Shown here: positions 41,036 through 49,355 of the stretch, piece after piece
How positions within the stretch are numbered: position 1 is the first letter of the stretch
Layout: each line of letters begins with the position of its first letter
Assembly (NCBI RefSeq): GCF_022288725.1
Contig: NZ_JAKNTA010000006.1
Location: 210,607-274,606 of the forward strand
DNA length: 64,000 nt
Direction: 5' to 3'
Origin: Kitasatospora sp. A2-31
GTDB lineage: Bacteria; Actinomycetota; Actinomycetes; Streptomycetales; Streptomycetaceae
Translations under genes and position numbers: made by a program
The notes under the pieces: model-generated
Told to the model about the DNA's origin: nothing
The model's database searches: none
The model's input: only the letters and a program-made list of their open reading frames with translations

Positions 41036-43874
41036 CGCGGGTCAGCCCGGCCGGGGGTGGTGTCCAGGACGTCCTTGAACGCGGTGATCGCCGGCTGGTC
41101 CACCAGCACGTAGGCGATGCCGTAGCCGGCCAGGGCGCCGGCCTGGTCGGCGCCGGATCCGGCGAGCAGGCTGCCGACGACCTTGTTCAGGCCCTCGCGA
41201 GTGTAGCGAACCGCCCTTGGGGTCGCCGGTGACGGCCAGGGTGCGGGAGCGGTCCGTGGTGCCGGCCTCCTCGGCGATGAAGGCGGGCACCTGGGCGGAC
41301 CGGCCCCGGTGCAGCGGGCCGTCCGCGCCGGTGACGGCCCACCAGACGCCGGTGCCGATCGGGGCCAGCACGGCGGCGGCCAGCACGAGCGCGGCGACCG
41401 GCTGGCGCCAGCCGAAGGCGATGCCGGCCACACGGGCGTTGGCGCCGTCGGCGCCGATCGCGGCGGCGGCCAGCAGGGCGACGCCGGCCAGCAGGGAGGC
41501 CGGGCCGGACCACGCGGGCACGGCCGGGCCGCCGGAGGCGGGGGTCACCGAGAGACCGGCCACCACGACCGTGAAGACCAGGCCGGCGCCGGCCGCGCCC
41601 CAGGCCGCCAGCACCGCGCGGCGGCGGTCGGCGCGCAGCAGGGCGGCCAGCGCGGCGAGCACGATGCCCGCCGAGAGCCAGACCGGCGGCACGCCGGCTC
41701 CACCGGGGTTGACCAGGACCAGGCCGAGCGCGCTCGCGCCGCCGCCGTGCAGCCCGGGCAGGCCGGCCTCCATCAGCAGCCGCTGGGGGTGCGTCAGCAC
41801 CTGCAGCGACCAGGGTGCGAGCACCAGCACCGGGACGGCGAGGATCACCAGGACGCGCAGCCCGAGCAGGCGCAGCGCGGTCCCGCCGGAGCCGAACGCC
41901 CCGCCGCGCACCACCGCGGCGACCAGTGCGGCCAGGGAGAGCGGCACGGCCAGCGCCCAGGCCAGCGGGACGAAGGCGGTGGCCAGGGTGAGCAGCAGGA
42001 CGGTCATCCAGACCGGGCGCCAGCCGGGCCGGGCGCCCTTGGCCGCGCTCTCGGCGCGGATGCCGAGGCCGGCGGTGATCGCGGCGGCGCGGGCCAGCGG
42101 CGGCAGCAGCACGGCGAGGACGGCGGTGCCGATCCGGCCCTGGGCGAGCGCGCCGGTGGCGGCGGGCAGCAGCGCGTACGCCGCGGCGGCCCAGGCGCGG
42201 ACCAGCTTGGAGTCGATCAGCGGCCGGGAGACCAGGTAGGCGCTGACGGCGGCCAGCGGGACCGCGAGGACGACCAGCAGGGTGACCGCGAGGTCGGCGT
42301 GGTCGAACAGCATCCAGGAGAGCACTGCCAGCACGCCGAGGTAGGGCGGGGCGGCGGAGGTGGAGCCGGTGCCGACGGGGTGCCAGGCGTCCGCGTACAT
42401 CGACCAGAGGCCGCCGGCGCCGCCGGTGGCGGGCAGCAGCGCGCCGCCGAAGAGGTCGCCGCTGCCGAGCAGGCTCCGGCAGGCGACCAGGGCGAAGACC
42501 AGCAGGGCGGCGAACAGCACCGGTGCCGGGCGCCGGGCCAGCTTCTTGATCAGCGCGAACTGCTCGACGACCAGGTCCTCGGCGTCCTCGTCGCCCGGTC
42601 CGGCCTCGACCGAGCCGTGCCGTCCGGCGCCGGAGTCGTCGCTGCCTCCTATGCCGAGCGAGCTGATGACGCCTTCGACGGCGAGCCGTGCGGTGGCGCC
42701 GGGCGCCGGGAAGAGCGTGCGGTCGTCCAGCGCGTCGGCCGCCCTGGTCCGGGAGCGGCGTTTGCGGGCGGCCAGCAGCCGGGGCAGCCGGATCAGCTCG
42801 TGGCCGAGGCCGGCGAGCTCGTCGAAGGCCTGCTTCGGGTCCTTGCCGAGCAGGTTGGTGACGACCCGGAGCAGGGTGCCGAGCACCAGCCGGAGCAGGA
42901 CGTAGGGGAAGAGCACGCCCTTGGAGTTGGCGAGCAGGGTGTAGACGGCGCCGGCCTTGTCCACCCGGTGCGGGTGGGAGGCGGCGCAGTCGATGGCGCG
43001 GCGTTCGCGGCTGGCCGCCTCGGCGTGCCGCAGCACGGCGTCGGGGGCGATCACCACGCGGTGGCCGGCGGCGTTGACCCGCCAGCAGAAGTCGGCGTCG
43101 TCGCGCATCAGCGGCAGCGCCCTGTCGAAGCCGCCGAGCTCCTCGAAGACGTCGCGGCGCACCAGCATGCCGGCGGTGGAGACGGCGAGCACCGGGCGGA
43201 CCTGGTCGTGCTGGCCCTGGTCCTGCTCGCGGCGGTCGAGGCCGGTCCAGCGGCGGCCGGAGCGGGCGATGGTGACGCCGACCTCCAGCAGCTGGCGGCG
43301 GTCGTACCAGCTGCGCAGCTTGGGGCCGACCACGGCGGCGCTGGGGGTGGAGTCGGCGACCTGGAGCAGGCGGCGCAGGGCGTCGGTCTGCGGCTCGCAG
43401 TCGTCGTGGAGCAGCCAGAGCCATTCGACGGGCTGGGTCTCGCGGGGGCCTCCGCGGCCGAGGTCGTCCTCGTGGCCGAGCGGGTCGCCGAAGTCGTCCC
43501 AGCCGCCGGTGACCGGGTCGTACCCCGAGGGGTCGAGGCGGTAGGAGAGGTCCTCCGGGCGCAGCGGCGGGCTGTTGAAGACGGCCTCGGCGACGGCGGT
43601 GCCGAAGCCGGCCCGGCGGCTCAGGATGGTCGGACCGCTCTCGGGCAGCCAGTCGGCGAGGGTGTCGGCGAGCAACTGCGGGGAGTTGTCGGTGGAGCCG
43701 GTGTCGACGGCGAGCACCCGCTGGACCTGGCGGTCCTGGCCGAGCAGGCCGGCCAGGGCCTGCGGCAGCCAGCGGGCGCCGTCGTGCGAGACGATCACGG
43801 CGGTGACCAGGTTGACGCGGGTAGGCGGGCGGCCTGGCAGCGGTGAAGCCGCTCTGGTGGCTGTAGACGGTCAT
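41032..43874 (-). pseudogene. Giant GT2 glycosyltransferase membrane protein, frame-disrupted
   Basis: GT-A domain with VIVSHDGARWLPQALAGLLGQ, DTGSTDNSPQLL, the acidic LLHDDCEP and MRDDADFCWR, followed by 12-14 membrane helices (for example VLFAALLVFALVACRSLL; LLVVLAVPLAAVSAYLVSRPL). Probably builds a wall or capsule polysaccharide. The ATG at 43874 (MTVYSHQSGFTAARPP) is out of frame with the core; a shift is needed near 43809-43830. Near 41213 the frame changes from AVTGDPKG to VRYTREGLNKVVGSLLAG, and the C terminus stops at DTTPGRADPR. Relatives have over 1,100 residues, so sequence is missing. Confidence 0.8.
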
Positions 43875-44049
43875 CGAGTGCGCGGGCCCCAGTTCTCGGT
43901 GGACACAGCCGGTGAACGGCAACCGGATGGCGCACCACACTAACGGCTCCGGATGGCGCCTTCGTCCGCGGTGCCGTGGAGAGGCTGTGGACGCGAGCTC
44001 CCGGGGCGGGCCGCGACGGCCCCCGGCGGGCGGGCCCGGGGAACACGAA

Positions 44050-44076
44050 GGCGCCCCACCACCGCGGTGAGGCGCC
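44050..44076 (-). terminator. Hairpin downstream of whiB
   Basis: GGCGCC (44050-44055) with CACC pairs with GGTG and GGCGCC (44071-44076), one base bulged; about 62 bases past the whiB stop. Confidence 0.5.
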
Positions 44077-44137
44077 CGTAACTGCTCTGCGGTTGTCGAA
44101 GGCTCGGCAGGGTCAGCTGGGTCAGGGGCCGACCCGG

Positions 44138-44410
44138 TCAGACCGCGCTCTTCTTGAGCCGGCGGCGCTCGCGCTCGGAGAGGCCGCCCCAGATGCCGAA
44201 CCGCTCGTCGTTGGCGAGGGCGTACTCCAGGCACTCGGAGCGGACCTCACAGGCGAGGCAGACCTTCTTGGCCTCGCGGGTGGAGCCGCCCTTCTCCGGG
44301 AAGAAGGACTCGGGGTCGGTCTGGGCGCACAGCGCGCGCTCCTGCCAGCCGAGTTCCTCTTCGTCCTCCTCGATGCCGTCACCGATCAACAGCTCAAAGA
44401 GCTCGCTCAT
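44138..44410 (-). CDS. whiB: WhiB-family iron-sulfur transcriptional regulator
   Basis: A 90-residue Wbl protein. The four iron-sulfur cysteines are Cys28, Cys51, Cys54 and Cys60 (C-x22-C-x2-C-x5-C), followed by the G(I/V)WGG turn (GIWGG) and a basic C-terminal helix RERRRLKK. The sequence ALCAQTDPESFFPEKGGSTREAKKVCLACEVRSECLEYALANDERFGIWGGL matches WhiB proper, which works with WhiA/HrdB for sporulation septation (established for Streptomyces). ATG 44410 follows GAGGAG. Confidence 0.96.
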   Translation of the reverse strand: MSELFELLIGDGIEEDEEELGWQERALCAQTDPESFFPEKGGSTREAKKVCLACEVRSECLEYALANDERFGIWGGLSERERRRLKKSAV

Positions 44411-44485
44411 GTGGCGCGCCTCCTCTGCCCCTATTTGGCGTCCCCGTGGTTGCCGTTGCCTCGTGCGGCCGACGACACGAGTGAA

Positions 44486-44515
44486 ATTACAGTTGCGTCA
44501 CTCTGGCCCAGTCAA
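44486..44515 (-). promoter_or_regulatory. Probable whiB promoter
   Basis: TTGACT (44510-44515) and TGTAAT (44486-44491) on the minus strand are 18 bases apart, giving a start near 44479 and an untranslated leader of about 70 bases. The region 44516-44811 is unusually AT-rich for this window (for example GTTACGAATAGTGTACATATCC at about 44562-44583) and probably holds further regulation of whiB, which is known to be multi-promoter in Streptomyces; no gene is present. Confidence 0.5.
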
Positions 44516-44811
44516 GCCGAGCTCTGGTATTGGGGCCAGGATTCACTCCCCGGCACCAAGCCGTTACGAATAGTGTACATATCCGGACAGATCGGACTTT
44601 CCGACCGGATCGCTTCGAACCATTCGCAACCACCCGCCGAGTGACCCGCAGTCACCGTCACAGGCCGGTCATCGGCCTGCTTCCCGGCGATCTTCTCGTC
44701 GAAACCTAGAGGGTGATTTATCACCCCATCGTGTGGTTCATGACCTATAAGGCCCGATTGCCCCGGCTCCGGAGTTGACACCGGCCCCTCGGGTGCGGTC
44801 TCCTTTCCCCC

Positions 44812-45043
44812 ATGTCAGAGCGCGACGGGTGAGGGCGTGCGCACCCTGAGCCCCGGTGGGCAGCGGGTGTTCTCCGCCGGCTACCTGCACGAGGTCGTCA
44901 ACGCCGCGCTGGAGCCCGCGGTCTCCGTCCACCTCTACACGCCGGGCCTGACCGAGATGAACCGGTACGGCGCCCCCGCCGTCCCCGAGCAGCACCCCGG
45001 GCACGCCCCCGAGCACGCCCCCGAGCAGGCCGAGGCCCACTGA
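44812..45043 (+). pseudogene. Cysteine dioxygenase, N-terminal part deleted
   Basis: The C-terminal about 65 residues, RTLSPGGQRVFSAGYLHEVVNAALEPAVSVHLYTPGLTEMNRYG, are the last beta strands of a bacterial cysteine dioxygenase cupin, including the third metal ligand in YLHEV. A plausible start MSERDG at 44812 reaches a stop at once and is out of frame, so about 110 residues with the HxH ligands are missing. The normal enzyme oxidises cysteine to cysteine sulfinate. Confidence 0.75.
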
Positions 45044-45111
45044 GCGCGGGCCCCGGCGCGGTCGGTCGACGGTCGGGCTGACGACCCGTCGCTGCGTGGC
45101 AGGATGGGCGC

Positions 45112-46074
45112 ATGCGCATCGTGGCACTGGCAGGCGGGATCGGCGGAGCGCGTTTCCTGCGCGGACTCCGGGAGGCCATCGGTCCGGAGGACGAGATCAC
45201 CGTCATCGGCAACACCGGTGACGACATCCACCTCTACGGGCTGAAGGTCTGCCCCGACCTCGACACCGTCATGTACACCCTCGGCGGCGGCATCCACGAG
45301 GAGCAGGGCTGGGGCCGGGCCGACGAGACCTGGTCGATCAAGGCCGAGATGAAGGAGTACGGCGTCGGGCCGGAGTGGTTCGGCCTCGGCGACCGCGACT
45401 TCGCCACCCACCTCGTCCGCAGCCAGATGCTCACCGCCGGGTACACCCTCAGCCAGGTCACCGAGGCGCTCTGCGTCCGCTGGAAGCCGGGCGTGCGGCT
45501 GCTGCCGATGAGCGACGACCGGGTCGAGACGCACGTGCGGATCACGGACGAGAACGGCACCCGGGCGGTCCACTTCCAGGAGTACTGGGTCCGGCTGCAC
45601 GCGGCCGTCGACGCCGAGCACGCGGCCGTCGACGCCGAGGCGATCATCCCGGTCGGCGCGGACACCGCCAAGCCGGCGCCCGGGGTGCTGGAGGCCATCG
45701 CGGCCGCCGACGTGATCCTCCTCCCGCCGTCCAACCCCGTCGTCTCGATCGGCACCATCCTCGCCGTGCCCGGCATCCGGGCCGCCCTCGCCGCGGCCCC
45801 CGCACCCGTGGTCGGCCTCTCCCCGATCATCGGCGGTGCGCCGGTGCGCGGCATGGCCGACAAGGTGCTGGCCGCCGTCGGCGTCGAGGCCACCGCGGCG
45901 GCGGTCGCGCTCGACTACGGCAGCCGGGCGGCGCTGCGAAGCGCCTCCGGTGAGGGCGGCGGTGGGCGACGGGAGGGCGTGCTGGACGGCTGGCTGGTGG
46001 ACACCGCGGACGAGGCCGCGGTCGCCGCGGTCGAGGCCGGCGGCATCGCCTGCCGGGCGACGCGCCGTACCTGA
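45112..46074 (+). CDS. fbiA: 2-phospho-L-lactate (phosphoenolpyruvate) transferase FbiA, coenzyme F420 synthesis; C-term truncated
   Basis: Transfers the lactyl/PEP-derived phospho group to Fo to make (dehydro)F420-0. The sequence MRIVALAGGIGGARFLRGLREA, VIGNTGDDIHLYGLKVCPDLDTVMYTLGG and LPPSNPVVSIGTILAVPGIRAAL is diagnostic. At residues about 164-177 a HAAVDAE heptad occurs twice in tandem. The last normal residues (LVDTADEAAVAAVEAGGIACRAT) are followed at about 46060 by a short out-of-frame tail RRT, where fbiB sequence begins; about 20 C-terminal residues are lost. Confidence 0.93.
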   Translation: MRIVALAGGIGGARFLRGLREAIGPEDEITVIGNTGDDIHLYGLKVCPDLDTVMYTLGGGIHEEQGWGRADETWSIKAEMKEYGVGPEWFGLGDRDFATHLVRSQMLTAGYTLSQVTEALCVRWKPGVRLLPMSDDRVETHVRITDENGTRAVHFQEYWVRLHAAVDAEHAAVDAEAIIPVGADTAKPAPGVLEAIAAADVILLPPSNPVVSIGTILAVPGIRAALAAAPAPVVGLSPIIGGAPVRGMADKVLAAVGVEATAAAVALDYGSRAALRSASGEGGGGRREGVLDGWLVDTADEAAVAAVEAGGIACRATRRT

Positions 46075-46283
46075 TCGTCCCCTGCCTGGTGATGGACGGG
46101 TCGCACGACTACCCGGACGCGCGCCGGGCCACCGCGGAGCGCGAGATGTTCACCGTCGCCATCGGCGCGGCCGTGGAGAACCTCCTGGTCGCGCTCACCG
46201 GTGAGGGCTACGGCTCCGCCTGGGTCTCCTCCACCATGTTCTGCCCCGAGCGCAGCGCGGACGCCTTCGTCGAGGTGCGGTAG
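46056..46283 (+). pseudogene. fbiB: F420-0:gamma-glutamyl ligase FbiB, C-terminal remnant
   Basis: In a frame different from fbiA, GDAPYLIVPCLVMDGSHDYPD ARRATAEREMFTVAIGAAVENLLVALTGEGYGSAWVSSTMFCP and the final FVEVR belong to the nitroreductase-like domain of FbiB, which adds glutamates to and reduces F420 precursors. The whole N-terminal ligase domain is missing, and about 30 residues between MFCP and the end are also absent. It joins fbiA at a shared GGGCGACG string. Confidence 0.82.
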
Positions 46284-46316
46284 CCGCCGGGTCCGGGCCC
46301 GCCCGGGCGGCCCGGC

Positions 46317-46905
46317 TCACCGCCCCCGGTGGTCGTTGGGGGCGAGGCGCGGGCCGTAGCGGGGGGCGTGGCTGCCGGTGGACAGCAGCAGCCGGCAGAG
46401 GCGGCAGCCGGACGGCCCGCACGACCGTCGCCGAGCGCTTCGGATCGACGCCGGCGCGGTGCCACTCCCAGCTCGGGACCAGCGCCCAGTCGCGGGCCGA
46501 CGGCGCCACCCACATGCCCTGGGCCGGGCCCGGCGCCGGGGTGCCGAAGCCGCGCAGCAGGGTGCGCCACGCGCGGTACGCCTCGAGGGTGGTGACCTTC
46601 TGCTCCAGGATCGCGGGCACCAGTGACTCCAGGACCAGCCCGGTGCTGGTGAGCCGGATCCCGGCCGACCGCCGTTGGGCGTCCCGCAGCGGGCCGGGCG
46701 GCAGGACCAGCCCGGCCGGGTCGTCCTGCGCGCCGAGCAGCGCCGGCAGCCGGTCCAGCAGCCACTGCGCGCCCGGACCCCAGGCACTGGCCTCGACCGT
46801 GCCCTCGGCCGGGCGGGGCAGCACCCGCAGGGTGCCGACGCCGGCAGGCGTCCGGGAGGCCCGCCAGACCGCGCCGTCGCTGCCTCGCCTCCGCTGTCCG
46901 GCTCC
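46317..46905 (-). pseudogene. DNA-3-methyladenine glycosylase family (HhH-GPD), internally deleted
   Basis: VWRASRTPAGVGTLRVLP, then WGPGAQWLLDRLPALLGAQDDPAGL and VLESLVPAILEQKVTTLEAYRAWRTLLRGFG carry the base-excision fold of actinobacterial AlkA-like enzymes. After DPKRSATVVRAVRL the frame changes and only the end RLLLSTGSHAPRYGPRLAPNDHRGR follows, so the catalytic HhH-GPD motif with its aspartate is gone. The N terminus is also missing near 46905. The stop is at 46317-46319. Confidence 0.78.
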
Positions 46906-46930
46906 ACCGCCTTCGTCGACGATGGGGATA

Positions 46931-47095
46931 TGAACGATACGCGGCTGCCGGAGCTGTCCTCCACGGACGAGAGCGCGGTGCGGGCGCTCTACCACCGGGC
47001 GCTGGACGGCTGGAACCTGCAGGACGGCGCGGCCTTCGCCGGTCCGTTCACCGAGGACGGGGAGGTGATCGGTTTCGACGGCACCAGGCACAGCG
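46931..47095 (+). pseudogene. SnoaL/SgcJ-like nuclear transport factor 2 fold protein, N-terminal fragment
   Basis: MNDTRLPELSSTDESAVRALYHRALDGWNLQDGAAFAGPFTEDGEVIGFDGTRHSEG is the start of an SgcJ/EcaC-type NTF2-fold protein, with DAVRALYHRALDGWN-like helix and FDGT motif. It is cut off after about 57 residues, where minus-strand peptidoglycan-recognition sequence starts. Confidence 0.7.
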
Positions 47096-47390
47096 AGGGT
47101 GTGCGCGCCGAACACGGGCTGGTCGACCCCGCCGGCCCGGCCCTCGTAGATGGTGCCGCAGCGGTCGACCAGGAAGTTGTAGCCGATGTCCCGCCAGCCG
47201 TTGCTCTGGACGTGGTACTGGTAGATCGCCCGGATCATCTGTGGCGCGTCGCTGCACGAGTAGTCGGTGGCGGTCGCGGTGTGGTGCACGAAGACCGCCC
47301 GGACCTGCCCGGTGTAGACGAAGCCGGGGTCGCGCAGCGACTCGTCGGCGCCCCAGCCGGCCCGGGTGACGATGCCCGGCCGCGGTGCCT
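47096..47390 (-). pseudogene. Peptidoglycan recognition / amidase-2 domain, fragment
   Basis: On the minus strand IVTRAGWGADESLRDPGFVYTGQVRAVFVHHTATATDYSCSDAPQMIRAIYQYHVQSNGWRDIGYNFLVDRCGTIYEGRAGG is the N-terminal two thirds of a PGRP/N-acetylmuramoyl-L-alanine amidase domain, with first zinc ligand in VHHTA. The later His and Cys/Lys ligands lie beyond the break at VFGAHT. The N-terminal secretion signal is missing too. Confidence 0.8.
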
Positions 47391-47401
47391 CGTGGTCGGC
47401 C

Positions 47402-47645
47402 CTCCGCGCGGGTGACGATTCGGCCGGAAGGGTGCGCGGCGCGGCGGGTGCCCGACGGCCTGGAGGCCGCCCACGCGTGCGAGGGCGAACGGGTGGCCCT
47501 CGCGCTGCGCCCGCTGACGACTGGCCTGCTCGCACCGCTGGCGGCCGGCGCCTCGGTGGTGCTCTGCCGTAACTCCGAGGGGCTGAGCGCCGAGCAGTGG
47601 GAGAAGCGCATCGAGTCCGAACGGGTGACACTGCGCCTCGGGTAA
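47402..47645 (+). pseudogene. TIGR03089-family protein, C-terminal fragment
   Basis: In frame to a TAA at 47643-47645 the end HACEGERVALALRPLTTGLLAPLAAGASVVLCRNSEGLSAEQWEKRIESERVTLRLG matches the close of TIGR03089 proteins (AMP-ligase-like, unknown function), which normally precede an LCP gene. Only about 80 residues of an expected about 240 remain. Confidence 0.6.
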
Positions 47646-47681
47646 CCCCCGGCTCGGGCCCGGCGGGTAGGGATCCCTGCC

Positions 47682-49143
47682 ATGGCCGAGGACGACACCG
47701 AGCACCCCCCGACCGACAGCTCCCCACCCGGGGGAACGCCTCCCCCGGGCACTCACCCGGACCAGGACCCGGACCTCCCGCGCGCACCGAAGCGCAGGCG
47801 CCGGCGGTGGCTGATGATCACCGCCGGCGCTCTCGCCTTCCTGCTGGTCGCCTGCGGCACGCTGCTCTGGATCGCCTACCGCAAGCTGGACGGCAACATC
47901 CGGACCGACTCGGCCACCGACCGGCTGCTGGCCCGGCTGGAGGCCGAACGGCCCAGCCGCACCGCCGGCGCCAAGGGGGCGGAGAACATCCTGCTGATCG
48001 GCAGCGACGACCGCACCGGGGCCAACGCCTCGTACGGCGAGGCCGGCGGCCGGCGCTCGGACACCACGATCCTGCTGCACCTCGCGGCCGACCGGCGGCA
48101 CGCGACCGCGGTCTCCATCCCCCGCGACGTCATGGTCACCGTCCCGGCCTGCGAGAAGCCGGACGGCACCCGGAGCCGACCCGCGCTGCTGCAGTTCAAC
48201 GCCGCCTTCGAGACCGGCGGTCCGGCCTGCTCGATCCGGACCGTCGAGCAGCTCAGCGGCATCCGGATGGACCACTACGTGATCCTCGACTTCACGGGGT
48301 TCAAGGCCATGGTGGACGCCGTCGACGGGGTCGAGGTCTGCGTGCCGCAGGCGATCCACGACAAGGACGCCAGACTCGACCTGGCGGCCGGGCGGCAGAC
48401 CCTGCACGGCGAGCAGGCGCTCGGCTACGTCCGCGCCCGGGAGACCCTCGGCGACGGCAGCGACACCCAGCGGATGGGCCGTCAGCAGCAGTTCCTGGCC
48501 GCCCTGATCCGCAAGGTGCAGTCGCAGGACGTGCTGCTCAACCCGGCCCGGCTCTGGCCGGTGCTGGACGCGGCGACCTCCTCGATCCAGGCCGACGGCG
48601 GGCTCTCCTCGCTGGGCGCGCTCTACGACCTGACCCAGGAGCTGCGGGACATCCCGTCCGCCGACGTGGTGTTCCTGACGGCGCCGCGCCGGCCGTACCG
48701 CTTCGACTCGGACCGGGACGAGTTCGTGCAGCCGCAGACCACCCAGCTGTTCACGGCGCTGCGCGACGACCGCCCGATCGCCGTCCGGCCGCCGGACCCG
48801 TCCGCCCCGGCGCGTGCCGCGGCGGGCACGTCCGCGCGGGCCCTCGGAGAAGCCTTCGCGGAGTGCGTCGCCGAGCCCCGCGGCCGGCCGCGCACCGAGC
48901 GGCTCGGCCGGCGGGTCGGCCGACCGCACGGCAAGTGCGTCGCCGAACCCCGCGCCGAGCGTGCGGGTGAGCGGGTCGGCGAGCCCGTCCGCCGGACCGT
49001 TCGCGAGCCTGTCCGCCGGACCGTTCGCGAGCCTGTCGGTCGAGCCCGGTTCGGACCGGGCCGCGGGGCCGTCGCCCACCGCCGACACGCCGCCGTCCTT
49101 CGAGGGCCGGACCGCCGACGTGGACGCCTGCGCCGCGCATTGA
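47682..49143 (+). CDS. LytR-CpsA-Psr (LCP) family protein 1, C-tail frameshift
   Basis: Ligates phospho-linked glycopolymers to peptidoglycan. A Pro-rich cytosolic start, basic KRRRRR, a membrane helix (LMITAGALAFLLVACGTLLWIAY), then the LCP domain: NILLIGSDDRTG, RRSDTTILLHLAADRRHATAVSIPRDVMVTVP, GIRMDHYVILDFTGFKAMVDAVDGVEVCVP, LGYVRARE. After AAAGTSARA near 48830-48850 the frame must shift: the alternative frame gives SPSPAAG repeats and the natural end VDACAAH at the TGA 49141-49143, while the unshifted frame runs on into the next LCP gene. The tail has two SAGPFASL repeats. Confidence 0.9.
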
Positions 49144-49264
49144 CCGCCGGTCAGGATCACTCTTTTGTGTACAGATCACGATCTTGGCCGGTATTCCCCG
49201 GGAATTCGCTAGGGCCCGACCACCCGCCGAATTGCGTTTTCCGAACATGGCGGAGATCACACCA

Positions 49265-49291
49265 GGAACAATTCCCCCACTCGGCTCGTCT
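49265..49291 (+). promoter_or_regulatory. Sigma-E (ECF) type promoter of the second LCP gene
   Basis: GGAAC (49265-49269) and CGTCT (49287-49291), 17 bases apart, match the GGAAC/CGTCT consensus of extracytoplasmic-function sigma factors and in particular Streptomyces SigE. Transcription would begin near 49298, about 58 bases before the GTG at 49356. SigE controls the cell-envelope stress response, a fitting regulator for an LCP ligase. Confidence 0.6.
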
Positions 49292-49355
49292 AGGGTGTCC
49301 GGGTCGGTGCGCGAACGGACGCACCGATCAGCGGCCGGCCGGAGGGAGGGAACCC

